Part shown: in pieces, positions 26,417 through 34,382 of the stretch
Layout of the letters: every line of letters starts with the position of its first letter
Numbering within the stretch: position 1 is the stretch's first letter
NCBI GenBank assembly: GCA_003246625.1
Contig: QJZR01000005.1
Span: 1-57,216 of the forward strand
Reading direction: 5' to 3'
Length of the DNA: 57,216 nt
Origin: Alphaproteobacteria bacterium
GTDB taxonomy: Bacteria > Pseudomonadota > Alphaproteobacteria > Rhodospirillales > Rhodospirillaceae
Program-made: the position numbers and the translations under genes
Notes under the pieces: generated by a model
Database searches by the model: none
What the model saw: the letters and a program-made list of their open reading frames with translations, nothing else
What the model was told of the DNA's origin: nothing

Positions 26417-27781
26417 ATGACCTTCCCCGCCAAACGGCTGCGCGCCCTGACCCTTGCCGCCGTCCTGCTGACGCCGATGCCCGCGTCGGCCGCGTTCGAG
26501 ACCTGGCGCTTCGCCGGTGCGCCGCTGCCCTTCCGCCTGGAAGACGTGCGCTTTTCCCGCGACGACCGGCGCGACGCGGTGGTGCAGTCGGTGCGCGACA
26601 TGGCGAAGCGGCAGCTTCTCGACAGCGGGCTGTTCCACGCCAAGGCGGGAAGCGGCGTCACCGTCGAACTGTTGAGCGTGGAAACCGCCGCCGCCGCCGA
26701 CCCCGACGGCAACGGCATCGGCCGCGCCGCGGTTCTGTACCGCGTCGGCGACGCGCGGGGACGCATTCTGTTCAACGACCGGATCGAAACCCGCGCCCAC
26801 GTCGGGGTGCGGGAATCCCTGCCGATGCAGCAGTCCACGGTGCGCGCGGCACGTTATCGCGCCTTCACCCGCAACCTCGACGCCTTTGCCCGCCGTTTCT
26901 GGCTGGCCGCCGCGGCGCACGGCGGCAACGGCGGCGGCATTGGCCGCGTCGTCCTCTCCCAGCCGCTGGAAACCCCGGAACGCACCGCCGACTTCGCGGC
27001 GCGGGTGCAGGCCGACCTGGAGGTGCTGACGGCGGGGCATGGCACGCCGGACGCGGCCCCGGCGGAGTTGCGGGTCACCGCGCTGACCTTCCGCGAAACC
27101 TCCGCCCCCGGGGCGGAAACCGTGCGAGCCGAGGCGGATCTGTCGCTGGCGGCGGTAGCCGCCGACGGCACCCCGCTGTGGACCGGATCGCCGCGCGGAC
27201 AGGGGGAGGCCGACCGCCACGACGCGCTGCTGCGCGGCCTGTCGCCGACCGACGCGGCGCTGACCGCCGCCCTCCAGACGGCGCTTCGCCCGATCGCCGC
27301 CGACCTGGCCGACGCCGTCGCCGAGCATGCCCGCCTCAAATTCCTGGCGGCGCGCCGCCACCTGCCCTTCGGCCTGGCGGGAATCGATGCCGGAGCGAAC
27401 CTCCGCGACGATGCCGCTCTCGCCCGCCTGCGGGTGTGGAACGCCACCGGGCACCCCTTCGCCGCCGCCTGGAGCGACGACGCGCCGCCGCTGCGGATCC
27501 GCGTCGACGCCCTGTCGACGCACGTCAAAAAGACCGGGAAGAAATCTGGAATCGTCGAAATATCAGCGACATACTCCGTCTTCGACGGAGCCGGGAAACC
27601 GCTGCTGACCACCCGCCAGGACGCTGCTTCCGGCTTCGACGCCGTCGCCCCCGGCGGCCTTGAATCGAGCGGACGGGCGATGCGAGTCGCCCTTGCCGAA
27701 ACCTGGAACGGACTGTTGGATCAAATCGCCCCCCTGGCCGCCCCCTTGACCGCAAAGGACGATTCCGAAGCCGCCCGCTGA
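26417..27781 (+). CDS. Exported protein with three related domains, function unknown
   Basis: A 454-residue protein with a signal peptide (1-26, ending PASAA). The mature chain contains three similar units of about 110-140 residues. Each has a strand such as VTVELLSVET, LRVTALTFRE or LRIRVDALSTH, then a strand-turn-strand like AAVLYRVGDARGRILFN, EADLSLAAVAADGTPLW or ISATYSVFDGAGKPLLT, and then a long helix rich in Ala and Arg. The pattern recalls YajG/DUF4136-type lipoprotein folds, but there is no lipobox Cys. An in-frame ATG at 26405 lies one base after the repressor stop; 26417 gives a better signal peptide. It is probably co-transcribed with the repressor. No known family was recognised. 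Confidence 0.75.
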   Translation: MTFPAKRLRALTLAAVLLTPMPASAAFETWRFAGAPLPFRLEDVRFSRDDRRDAVVQSVRDMAKRQLLDSGLFHAKAGSGVTVELLSVETAAAADPDGNGIGRAAVLYRVGDARGRILFNDRIETRAHVGVRESLPMQQSTVRAARYRAFTRNLDAFARRFWLAAAAHGGNGGGIGRVVLSQPLETPERTADFAARVQADLEVLTAGHGTPDAAPAELRVTALTFRETSAPGAETVRAEADLSLAAVAADGTPLWTGSPRGQGEADRHDALLRGLSPTDAALTAALQTALRPIAADLADAVAEHARLKFLAARRHLPFGLAGIDAGANLRDDAALARLRVWNATGHPFAAAWSDDAPPLRIRVDALSTHVKKTGKKSGIVEISATYSVFDGAGKPLLTTRQDAASGFDAVAPGGLESSGRAMRVALAETWNGLLDQIAPLAAPLTAKDDSEAAR

Positions 27782-27865
27782 GGCTTGCCCCGCGCCGTCG
27801 ACTCATGGTCAGCTTGACCCCTCGTCGCCGCGAAAGCCTCGCGGCGACCGGCTCCAGGGGGTGCG

Positions 27866-28171
27866 ATGACCATGTTCCCGCCGAAGAAACCCTTCGACCT
27901 TGCCGCCACCCATCCGCGTCCGGTTCTGCGCGCCGCGCCCGCCGAGGCCCCGCGCCTGCCGGGAAACCGGCCCGAGGGTTTCGTGCCGATGGAGGTTCTG
28001 CTGCGCGAAATGGGCTTGGCCGCCCCCCGCGACGGCCGGGCGGCCGGGACCGATGCCCCGCTGGTCGCGCCGCACCCCGCCGACGTCGCCGAATTTTCGC
28101 CGCCGCGCCCCCTGCGCCGCGCGGCGACCGGATTCGCCCACCTCTCCCCGGCGAAGACCGGCGACCGCTGA
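27866..28171 (+). CDS. Small Pro/Ala/Arg-rich protein, unknown
   Basis: A 101-residue frame with strong G/C preference at third codon positions, unlike the overlapping frames. It starts MTMFPPKKPFDLAATHPRPV and contains the one block with a structured look, RPEGFVPMEVLLREMGLAAP. AGGGGG precedes the ATG. No domain, membrane segment or signal peptide is seen. The gene lies between the exported protein and the nucleoside-recognition protein, all on the plus strand. Confidence 0.6.
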   Translation: MTMFPPKKPFDLAATHPRPVLRAAPAEAPRLPGNRPEGFVPMEVLLREMGLAAPRDGRAAGTDAPLVAPHPADVAEFSPPRPLRRAATGFAHLSPAKTGDR

Positions 28172-28255
28172 GGGCCTTCCCCAGCAAGATTTCCCTTGCA
28201 CGGCGGGGCGTCCCGGCGCACACCCGTGGCTTCCGATTTTTGAGAAGGACACGAC

Positions 28256-29248
28256 ATGCCGTTGGTGCGTTCGGCCGCCGCCGCCGTTCTTGAGTCCCTG
28301 CGCGACGCCGTCAAGGTCTCCCGCGAGTTGTACGTGATCATGGTGCCGGTGATCATCCTGGTGAAGGTTCTTCAGGAACTCGGCCTCATCCAGTACCTCG
28401 CCCTCCCCCTCAAGCCCCTGATGAGCCTGGTCGGCCTGCCCGCCGAAATGGGCTTGGCCTGGGCCGCCGCCCTGCTCAACAACGTCTATTCCGGCATCAT
28501 CGTCTTCCTGCAACTGGCGCAAAACGGCGCCGAGCCCTTGTCCACCGCGCAGGTGACGACCCTGGGCACGATGATGCTGATCGCCCATTCCCTGCCGATC
28601 GAGGGCGGCGTCGCCCGCAAGTGCGGCGCCCGCTTCCTCGCCCAGGCGGCGATCCGCGTCGGCACCGCCATGGCCTTCGGCATGATCTTCCACGCCGCCA
28701 CCGCCGCCAGCGGCCTGTTGGGCGAAGCGGCGGCGGTTCCCCTGCCCTCCGCCGACCCGGCGGCGCAGACCGGCCTGGTCGCCTGGGGCCTCGGCGAGGC
28801 GCAGAAGCTGCTGTGGATCAGCACGGTGATCTTCGCCATGCTGCTGGCGATGAAGCTGTTGCGCCGCCTGGGCATCCTGCAGGCGATCAGCCGCACCCTG
28901 GAACCGATGATGCGCCTGATCGGCATCGGCCCCAAGGCGTCGACCATCACCATGATCGGCATGACTCTCGGCATGTCGTACGGCTCCGGCCTGATCGTGC
29001 AGGACGTGCGCAAGGGCGAGCTGGGGCCGGAGGACGTCTTCTGCGCGCTGTCCTTCATGGGGGTCTGTCACTCCCTGGTCGAGGACACCCTGATCATCCT
29101 TCTGATCGGCGGCGACATTTCCGGGGTGCTGTGGCTGCGCCTCGCCCTCTCCCTGCTGCTGATCGCGGTGATGGTCCGCCTGGTACGCCGCCTGCCGCAC
29201 CGCCTGAAGACCCGTTTCCTGTGGGTGGAGCGTCCGGCGGCGGCCTGA
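28256..29248 (+). CDS. Nucleoside-recognition (Gate) domain membrane protein
   Basis: A 330-residue membrane protein with about eight hydrophobic helices in two similar halves, the pattern of the Gate domain found in nucleoside transporters and spore-maturation proteins SpmA/SpmB. Segments such as LYVIMVPVIILVKVLQELGL (about 25) and ALLNNVYSGIIVFLQLA (about 75), and GMTLGMSYGSGLIVQDVRKG (about 238) fit the family. GAGAAGGA lies upstream of the ATG. The gene ends in a strong shared terminator. The substrate is unknown; several relatives are only named by domain. Confidence 0.82.
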   Translation: MPLVRSAAAAVLESLRDAVKVSRELYVIMVPVIILVKVLQELGLIQYLALPLKPLMSLVGLPAEMGLAWAAALLNNVYSGIIVFLQLAQNGAEPLSTAQVTTLGTMMLIAHSLPIEGGVARKCGARFLAQAAIRVGTAMAFGMIFHAATAASGLLGEAAAVPLPSADPAAQTGLVAWGLGEAQKLLWISTVIFAMLLAMKLLRRLGILQAISRTLEPMMRLIGIGPKASTITMIGMTLGMSYGSGLIVQDVRKGELGPEDVFCALSFMGVCHSLVEDTLIILLIGGDISGVLWLRLALSLLLIAVMVRLVRRLPHRLKTRFLWVERPAAA

Positions 29249-29264
29249 TCCCGGACGGCGGACA

Positions 29265-29305
29265 AAACGAAGGGCCTGCGACTACGGTCGCAGGCCCTTA
29301 TTTCG
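29265..29305. terminator. Bidirectional intrinsic terminator
   Basis: AAGGGCCTGCGAC (29270-29282) pairs perfectly with GTCGCAGGCCCTT (29287-29299) around TACG. AAAACG on one side and TTTCGTTT on the other give T-rich ends on both strands. It serves the nucleoside-recognition gene and the convergent MCP gene. Confidence 0.92.
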
Positions 29306-29320
29306 TTTGGGGAACGCTCC

Positions 29321-31342
29321 TCAGGCGTTGCGGATGCGGCTGAGGAACTGATCGACGATGCCGCGCAACTGGTCGGCGCGGGAGCCGACCTCGTCGGCGG
29401 CGCCCAGCACGTCCTTCGACACCCGGCCGGTCTGTTCGGCGACGACGCTGACGGTTTCGATGCCGCTGGTCACCTCGGCGGTGCCGTTCGAGGCCTCCTG
29501 CACGTTGCGGGCGATTTCCTGGGTCGCCGCGCCCTGTTCCTCGACCGAGGAGGCAATGGTGGCGGAGATCTCGTCCAGTTCCTCGATCACCCGGGCAATA
29601 CCGGCGATGGATTCCACGGCTTCCAGCGTCTCGTGCTGGATGGCGCGGATACGGTCGCCGATTTCCTCGGTCGCCTTGGAGGTCTGGGTAGCCAGGTCCT
29701 TCACCTCGCCCGCCACCACGGCGAAGCCCTTGCCCGCGTCGCCCGCGCGCGCCGCCTCGATGGTGGCGTTGAGGGCGAGAAGGTTGGTCTGCGCCGCGAT
29801 ACCATTGATCAGTTCCACCACCGTGCCGATTTCCTCGGCGGTGGCGTTGAGGGCGGTCACCTTGGCCTGCACCTCGCCCGCCTTCACCGAGGCCTGGCGC
29901 GCCACTTCCGAGGAATGGGCCACCTGACGGGCGATCTCGGCGATGGCGTTGTAGAGTTCCTCGGACGCCGCGGCGACGTTCTGCACGTTCTGCGACGCCT
30001 GGGTCGCCGCCCCGGCCACCAGATTGGCCTGCTCCGAGGTTTGCAACGCCGCCTCGGACATGGTGTTGGAGCTTTCCTTCATGCCGCCCGCCGCGTGGCC
30101 GACGCCTTGCACCACGTCGACGATTTCCCGCTCCAGGCTGTCGGCGAGTTCGAGAAGCACGTGGCGGCGTTCCGCCTCCAGCGCGTCCTTGGACTTTTCC
30201 TCGCGCGCCTTGGCATCCAGCAGGTTGGTCTGGAACACCTTGAGCGCCCGGGCCATCGCGCCCACCTCGTCCTTGCGCTCGGTTTCGGTGACCTCGATAT
30301 CGAGATTGCCCTCGGCCAGGCTGGTGGTGGTTTCGGTGACCCGCTTCACCGGCGCGACGATACCGCGGCCGACCACCCAGGCGACCGACACGCCGGCCAG
30401 CAGCGCCGCCACGGTGGACCACAGCATCACCTGCAGATTACGCGCCGCGCTGTCGCGCGATTCCGCGTCGATGCGTTTCATCCCCTCTTCCTGGCTGGCG
30501 ATGGTCGTGCCCATCGCCTTTTGCGCGGCACGGATTTCCACCGGAACCTTGGTCTTCGAAATGTCGCTCAGCACCAGGGCGATGTCGGCGGCGGTGGCGA
30601 AACTTTTGGCATAGGATACCGAGGCTTCCTCCAGCTTCTGAATGGGCGCGGCATAGCGCCCCTTGGTCTGCGCCTTAAGCAGGCCAAGCGCGGAGGAGAA
30701 GGTCTCAAGCGCCTTTTCGGTGTTGGTGCGGCCCCACTTGGTCGGGGTCAGGAAGAAATTCGCGGCGTTGATTTCCGCCGTCATGATGTCCATCAGCGCC
30801 GAACCGGAAAGCGCCTCGCCCACCGCGTCGTTGAGGTCCGTGGCGTTCTGACCGATCTGGTTCAGCGACTGGTGCAGCACGCGCGACGAACTTTTCAAAC
30901 CGGTGCTGAGGGCCAGGTTGTACTTGCCGAACAAATCCTCGGACTGGTTGACCAGGCCGGCCAGCACGGCGACGTGCTTGGCGACCTCGTCTCCCGCGGC
31001 CTTGACCGCCGCGTCCTCGCTGCTCCGCAGGACTTCCGCCCCGGCCTTGGAGTCATTCAGCGCCTTGTTCACCTCGTCGAGGACGAACAGGCTGCCGTGT
31101 TGCAGATAGACCGTCATCAACGCCTGATAGTTCAGGATATGGGCTTCGAGCGTATAGACCTGCCCCATGTGACGGCTGGACTGAGAGACTTTTTCCAAGT
31201 TGCCGCCGACCGAGCGCAGCGAGGAAATCCCCGCCCCCGCGACCACCAGCAGCAAAATCAGGATCGGCGCGAAGCCAAGATAAATTCGCCCCCCGATGCC
31301 GGAGACCGGCAAGGCAGGCAATTTCCCGGAATGCGTGGCCAT
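29321..31342 (-). CDS. Methyl-accepting chemotaxis protein with large helical periplasmic domain
   Basis: A 673-residue transmembrane chemoreceptor. A first membrane helix (about 22-44), a periplasmic all-helical domain of about 260 residues (45-305), a second membrane helix (about 307-327), HAMP (about 330-385) and the coiled-coil signalling domain, with [20 protein letters not shown] near 509. The sensor is about twice the length of a four-helix bundle, suggesting a helical bimodular (HBM-type) domain, which in known cases binds organic acids. A secreted Cache protein gene lies 78 bases upstream in the same direction and may supply the ligand. GGGGGAGGAA precedes the start. Confidence 0.92.
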   Translation of the reverse strand: MATHSGKLPALPVSGIGGRIYLGFAPILILLLVVAGAGISSLRSVGGNLEKVSQSSRHMGQVYTLEAHILNYQALMTVYLQHGSLFVLDEVNKALNDSKAGAEVLRSSEDAAVKAAGDEVAKHVAVLAGLVNQSEDLFGKYNLALSTGLKSSSRVLHQSLNQIGQNATDLNDAVGEALSGSALMDIMTAEINAANFFLTPTKWGRTNTEKALETFSSALGLLKAQTKGRYAAPIQKLEEASVSYAKSFATAADIALVLSDISKTKVPVEIRAAQKAMGTTIASQEEGMKRIDAESRDSAARNLQVMLWSTVAALLAGVSVAWVVGRGIVAPVKRVTETTTSLAEGNLDIEVTETERKDEVGAMARALKVFQTNLLDAKAREEKSKDALEAERRHVLLELADSLEREIVDVVQGVGHAAGGMKESSNTMSEAALQTSEQANLVAGAATQASQNVQNVAAASEELYNAIAEIARQVAHSSEVARQASVKAGEVQAKVTALNATAEEIGTVVELINGIAAQTNLLALNATIEAARAGDAGKGFAVVAGEVKDLATQTSKATEEIGDRIRAIQHETLEAVESIAGIARVIEELDEISATIASSVEEQGAATQEIARNVQEASNGTAEVTSGIETVSVVAEQTGRVSKDVLGAADEVGSRADQLRGIVDQFLSRIRNA

Positions 31343-31380
31343 GACGTTCCTCCCCCATATCGATTTTGTATCACGGCGAC

Positions 31381-31410
31381 GGTCTGCCGACCCTTACGGG
31401 CCGGCAGACC
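31381..31410. other. Strong hairpin between the Cache-protein and MCP genes
   Basis: GGTCTGCCG (31381-31389) pairs with CGGCAGACC (31402-31410), with an additional CCC/GGG pairing inside and a TTAC loop. No T-run follows on the minus strand. It may hold back part of the transcript, or protect the upstream message, so that the small secreted protein is made in excess over the receptor. Confidence 0.5.
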
Positions 31411-31420
31411 GGAACACGCA

Positions 31421-31891
31421 TTATTGCTTGTAGGCGCCGACCAGGAGGACCACGTCGTTGACCCGTTCGACGTAGCTGATTTTTTCCATCGGCTGCTTGG
31501 TCACCGGGTTCGGGAAACGATAGGTCACCATGCCGCTGCCCTTGGTGGTGGCGATCTGCATCATCTCGTCGCCATAGGGCTTGCCGTCGACGTCGGTCGA
31601 ACCGTAGAGGGACTTGCCCACCGCCTTCGGGTTGATATGGGCGAGGCGCACACCGTCGGAAATGCGGGACATGCTGACGTACAGGTCACGATCGATGAAC
31701 CCGCCCTTCGGGTCCATGAAGGTCACCGCGGCCTTCTGCGCGCCGTTCGCCTTGACATAGGCGACCGCCTTGTCGAGCAGGGCCTTCGCTTCGGCCGGAG
31801 AGGCGAAATCGGCGGCGGAGGCCGGCGTGGCGATGGCCACTCCGAACAGTACCGTCAAGACAACGAACACGGATCGAACGATGGTTTTCAT
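31421..31891 (-). CDS. Secreted single-Cache domain protein
   Basis: A 156-residue periplasmic protein. A signal peptide (1-27, ending PASAADF) is followed by one single-Cache (sCache_2-like) domain with AYVKANGAQKAAVTFMDPKG, DLYVSMSRISDGVRLAHINP and a C-terminal KPMEKISYVERVNDVVLLVG. This is the standard ligand-sensing domain of receptors, but with no membrane helix or output domain. The start at 31891 has GGGAGAGA upstream. The chemoreceptor gene directly downstream suggests that the free Cache protein binds a small molecule and docks to the receptor. Such stand-alone Cache proteins are found often in Proteobacteria and are little studied. Confidence 0.87.
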   Translation of the reverse strand: MKTIVRSVFVVLTVLFGVAIATPASAADFASPAEAKALLDKAVAYVKANGAQKAAVTFMDPKGGFIDRDLYVSMSRISDGVRLAHINPKAVGKSLYGSTDVDGKPYGDEMMQIATTKGSGMVTYRFPNPVTKQPMEKISYVERVNDVVLLVGAYKQ

Positions 31892-32100
31892 GATCTCTCC
31901 CTTGGTTTCCTGAATTGGCAAAGACGCCCCCCGTTCGCGGCCAAATTCGGACTCTTCAAGAATATCCTCCAATCGCCTGTCAATACACAGGATCCATTCC
32001 ACCGTCTTTTGTGTTTCATGAGCAAAGACAGAAGCTAGACCCGGCTAGGCACTGGGGCCGTCGAGAAATAGAGTATCCCTCATCGCATCCGCCTGGAAGA

Positions 32101-32132
32101 GCAGATTACGTCATGTGCAGATTATCGCATGC
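32101..32132. repeat. Two imperfect 16-base direct repeats
   Basis: GCAGATTACGTCATGT (32101-32116) and GCAGATTATCGCATGC (32117-32132) stand side by side and agree at 12 of 16 positions. They lie about 35 bases after the stop of the REC-GGDEF-EAL gene, in the gap before the Cache gene. This 275-base gap holds no convincing gene. Confidence 0.4.
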
Positions 32133-32166
32133 ACCCCAAGGAGGTTCGGGGGCATCCCGAAGGCCT

Positions 32167-33870
32167 TCAAATTTCGCGAATGTGGCGCAACGCCCCGGGC
32201 AGGTCCGGCAGGGAAACCGGCCGTGCGAAGAAGTAACCCTGGATTGCGTCCGCGCCGTAGTCGCGGCAGACATCCGCCTGCTGGCGGGTCTCCACGCCCT
32301 CGACGACGACGCGGAAGCCCATGTTGCGCGCCATCTGGATCATCGCGCGAAGAAGACGCTTGTCCTTTTCCCCCTCCGGCACCTGATCGAGGAAGGACTT
32401 GTCCACCTTCAGGGTGTCGATCGGCAACTGCTTGAGATAGGACAACGAGGAATAGCCGGTACCGAAATCGTCGATGGCGATGCCGACGCCGAGCTCGGCG
32501 ATGGCCCCCAGGATGGCCTGGGACTGCACGATGTCGGCGATGAGGACGCTTTCGGTGATTTCCAGTTCCAGAACCCCGCCGCAGGCCGACAAGCCGTCGC
32601 GCAGGGTGCGCACCTTGCCCAGCAGTTCCGGCGAACGCAACTGCTGGGCCGACAGGTTGACCGCGACGCGGCGCGGCAGGTCGCCCAGACGGCCGGAGAC
32701 GATGTCGGCGCAGGCGGTTTCCAGAACCCAGGCGCCGATCGGCTCGATCAGGCCGGTATCCTCGGCGATGTCGAGGAACTCGCCCGGCGCCAGCAGGCCG
32801 CGTTCGGGATGGTGCCAGCGGATCAGCGCCTCGGCGCCGAACGGCCCGCCGTTCGCCGCCGACACCTGCGGCTGGTAGAAGACCTCGAACTCGCCGCGCG
32901 ACAGCGCCGTGCGCAGGTCGCGTTCGGTCTGCACGCGGCGCATCACCTGACGGTGCAGGTCCTCGGAAAAATAGTGCGCCTGGTTGCGGCCGCCGCGTTT
33001 GGCGCGGTACATCGCCAGGTCGGCGCACTTGAACAGTTCGTCGGCGTCCGAGGTGTTGTCCGGGCAAAGCGCGATGCCGATGCTGGCCGACATCGGCAGC
33101 ACCGCGCCGCCGACCTCCACCGGACGCGATGCCGCGCCGAGCAGCCGTTCCGACAACTGGTGCACCGAATCGTCGTGACCGATCTGGAAGGCAAGGACCG
33201 CGAATTCGTCGCCGCCCAAGCGGCAGAGGATGTCGCCGTCGCGGGTGACCTCCATCAGACGGTGGGCGACGATGCGCAGAAGCTGGTCGCCGACGTCGTG
33301 GCCATGGCTGTCGTTGATCAGCTTGAAATTGTCGAGGTCGAGCAACAGCAGCGCCAGATTGAGGTTGTAGCGGCGGGTCCGCGGAATCGCCGCGCGCAGG
33401 CTTTGATCGAAGGAATAGCGGTTGGCCAGCCCGGTCAGGGGGTCCTGTTCGGCCAGTTCGCGCAGCCGTTCGTGGCTTTCGATCAGCGCGTTCTCGATGC
33501 GGTGGCGCATCCGCGCGTGGGTCACCGCCCGCATCAGCCGCCGGGGCGAGATTTCCTGCTTCAGCAGGAAGTCCTGGGCCCCGGCCTCGATGCACTGGGT
33601 GGCCAGGTCGTCGTCGTCCATGCCGGTCAGCATCAGGATCGCGGTCGATCCCATGCGCCGCGAATTCATCCGGCGCAGCACTTCGAGCCCGTCCATGTCG
33701 GGCAGACGATAGTCCAGCAGGACCGCGTCGAAGGGAGCGGTGGCGAAGGTGTTCAACGCCGCGTCGGCGGTCGCCGCCTCGACGATGGCAAGCGGACAAT
33801 GCCATTGCCGCAGGGCGCGGATGATCGCCATGCGGTCGACTTCGTCGTCGTCGACCAGAAGCAGACGCAT
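32167..33870 (-). CDS. REC-GGDEF-EAL response regulator
   Basis: A 567-residue c-di-GMP enzyme controlled by phosphorylation. REC domain (1-120): LLLVDDDEVD, phospho-acceptor Asp in LLDYRLPDMDG and Lys in FLLKQE. GGDEF domain (about 145-300) with an intact GGDEF and an RDGD inhibitory site five residues before it. EAL domain (about 320-560) with EALIRW, VNLSAQQL, LEITES, IDDFGTGYSSL, LKVDKSF and VVEGVET, the full set of metal-binding and catalytic residues. Both activities are thus possible. It follows a sensor kinase and a single-domain regulator on the same strand. A longer start at 33978 would overlap the previous gene; 33870 starts directly at the REC domain. Confidence 0.93.
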   Translation of the reverse strand: MRLLLVDDDEVDRMAIIRALRQWHCPLAIVEAATADAALNTFATAPFDAVLLDYRLPDMDGLEVLRRMNSRRMGSTAILMLTGMDDDDLATQCIEAGAQDFLLKQEISPRRLMRAVTHARMRHRIENALIESHERLRELAEQDPLTGLANRYSFDQSLRAAIPRTRRYNLNLALLLLDLDNFKLINDSHGHDVGDQLLRIVAHRLMEVTRDGDILCRLGGDEFAVLAFQIGHDDSVHQLSERLLGAASRPVEVGGAVLPMSASIGIALCPDNTSDADELFKCADLAMYRAKRGGRNQAHYFSEDLHRQVMRRVQTERDLRTALSRGEFEVFYQPQVSAANGGPFGAEALIRWHHPERGLLAPGEFLDIAEDTGLIEPIGAWVLETACADIVSGRLGDLPRRVAVNLSAQQLRSPELLGKVRTLRDGLSACGGVLELEITESVLIADIVQSQAILGAIAELGVGIAIDDFGTGYSSLSYLKQLPIDTLKVDKSFLDQVPEGEKDKRLLRAMIQMARNMGFRVVVEGVETRQQADVCRDYGADAIQGYFFARPVSLPDLPGALRHIREI

Positions 33871-33947
33871 CGTCTCGTCCCGCGAGGGGGCGTCGATCCC
33901 GTCATTTCCCTGCAAAACCGCACCGAACACGACAGCCTCCCTCTGGC

Positions 33948-34382
33948 TCAGTCCTGGGGCAACAGGACGATCTGCCAATAGGCGTCCAACATTTGCACGA
34001 CGTTGGAAAAACAGTCGCCGACCTCGCTTTTGACGATGTAACCGGCGACATGCGACCGATAGGCGGCGGTCATGTCCTCGTCGGACTTCGAGGTGGTGAG
34101 AACGAAGACCACGGCATCGCTCAGCTTCGGGTCCTTGCGCACCTCCTGGATGAATTCCAGCCCGCCCATGCGCGGCATGTTGAGGTCGAGCAGGACCAGA
34201 TAGGGCTTTTCCACCTGGCCGGAGCGCAGAATCTCCAAGGCCTCGATGCCGTCGCGGGCACGCAACAACGGGTTGGCGATGCGCCGCCGTTTCAGGGCGC
34301 GTTCCACTCCCATTGCGTCGATGTCGTCGTCTTCCACCAGGAGCAGCGTCACGGTTATTGCCTCATCCATTTTTGCGGGCAT
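33948..34382 (-). CDS. Single-domain response regulator (CheY/Rcp1-like)
   Basis: A 144-residue receiver domain with no output domain. The acidic pair is in LLLVEDDDIDAMG, the phospho-acceptor Asp in VLLDLNMPRMGG, the Thr in VFVLTTSKSDED and the Lys in GYIVKSEVGD. LNMPRMGGLEFIQEVRKD and the TTSKSDED helix match the Rcp1 type that pairs with phytochrome-like kinases. The start at 34382 has GGGAG upstream and overlaps the kinase gene's end by 20 bases. It probably relays phosphate from the kinase to the REC-GGDEF-EAL protein or another target. Confidence 0.92.
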   Translation of the reverse strand: MPAKMDEAITVTLLLVEDDDIDAMGVERALKRRRIANPLLRARDGIEALEILRSGQVEKPYLVLLDLNMPRMGGLEFIQEVRKDPKLSDAVVFVLTTSKSDEDMTAAYRSHVAGYIVKSEVGDCFSNVVQMLDAYWQIVLLPQD

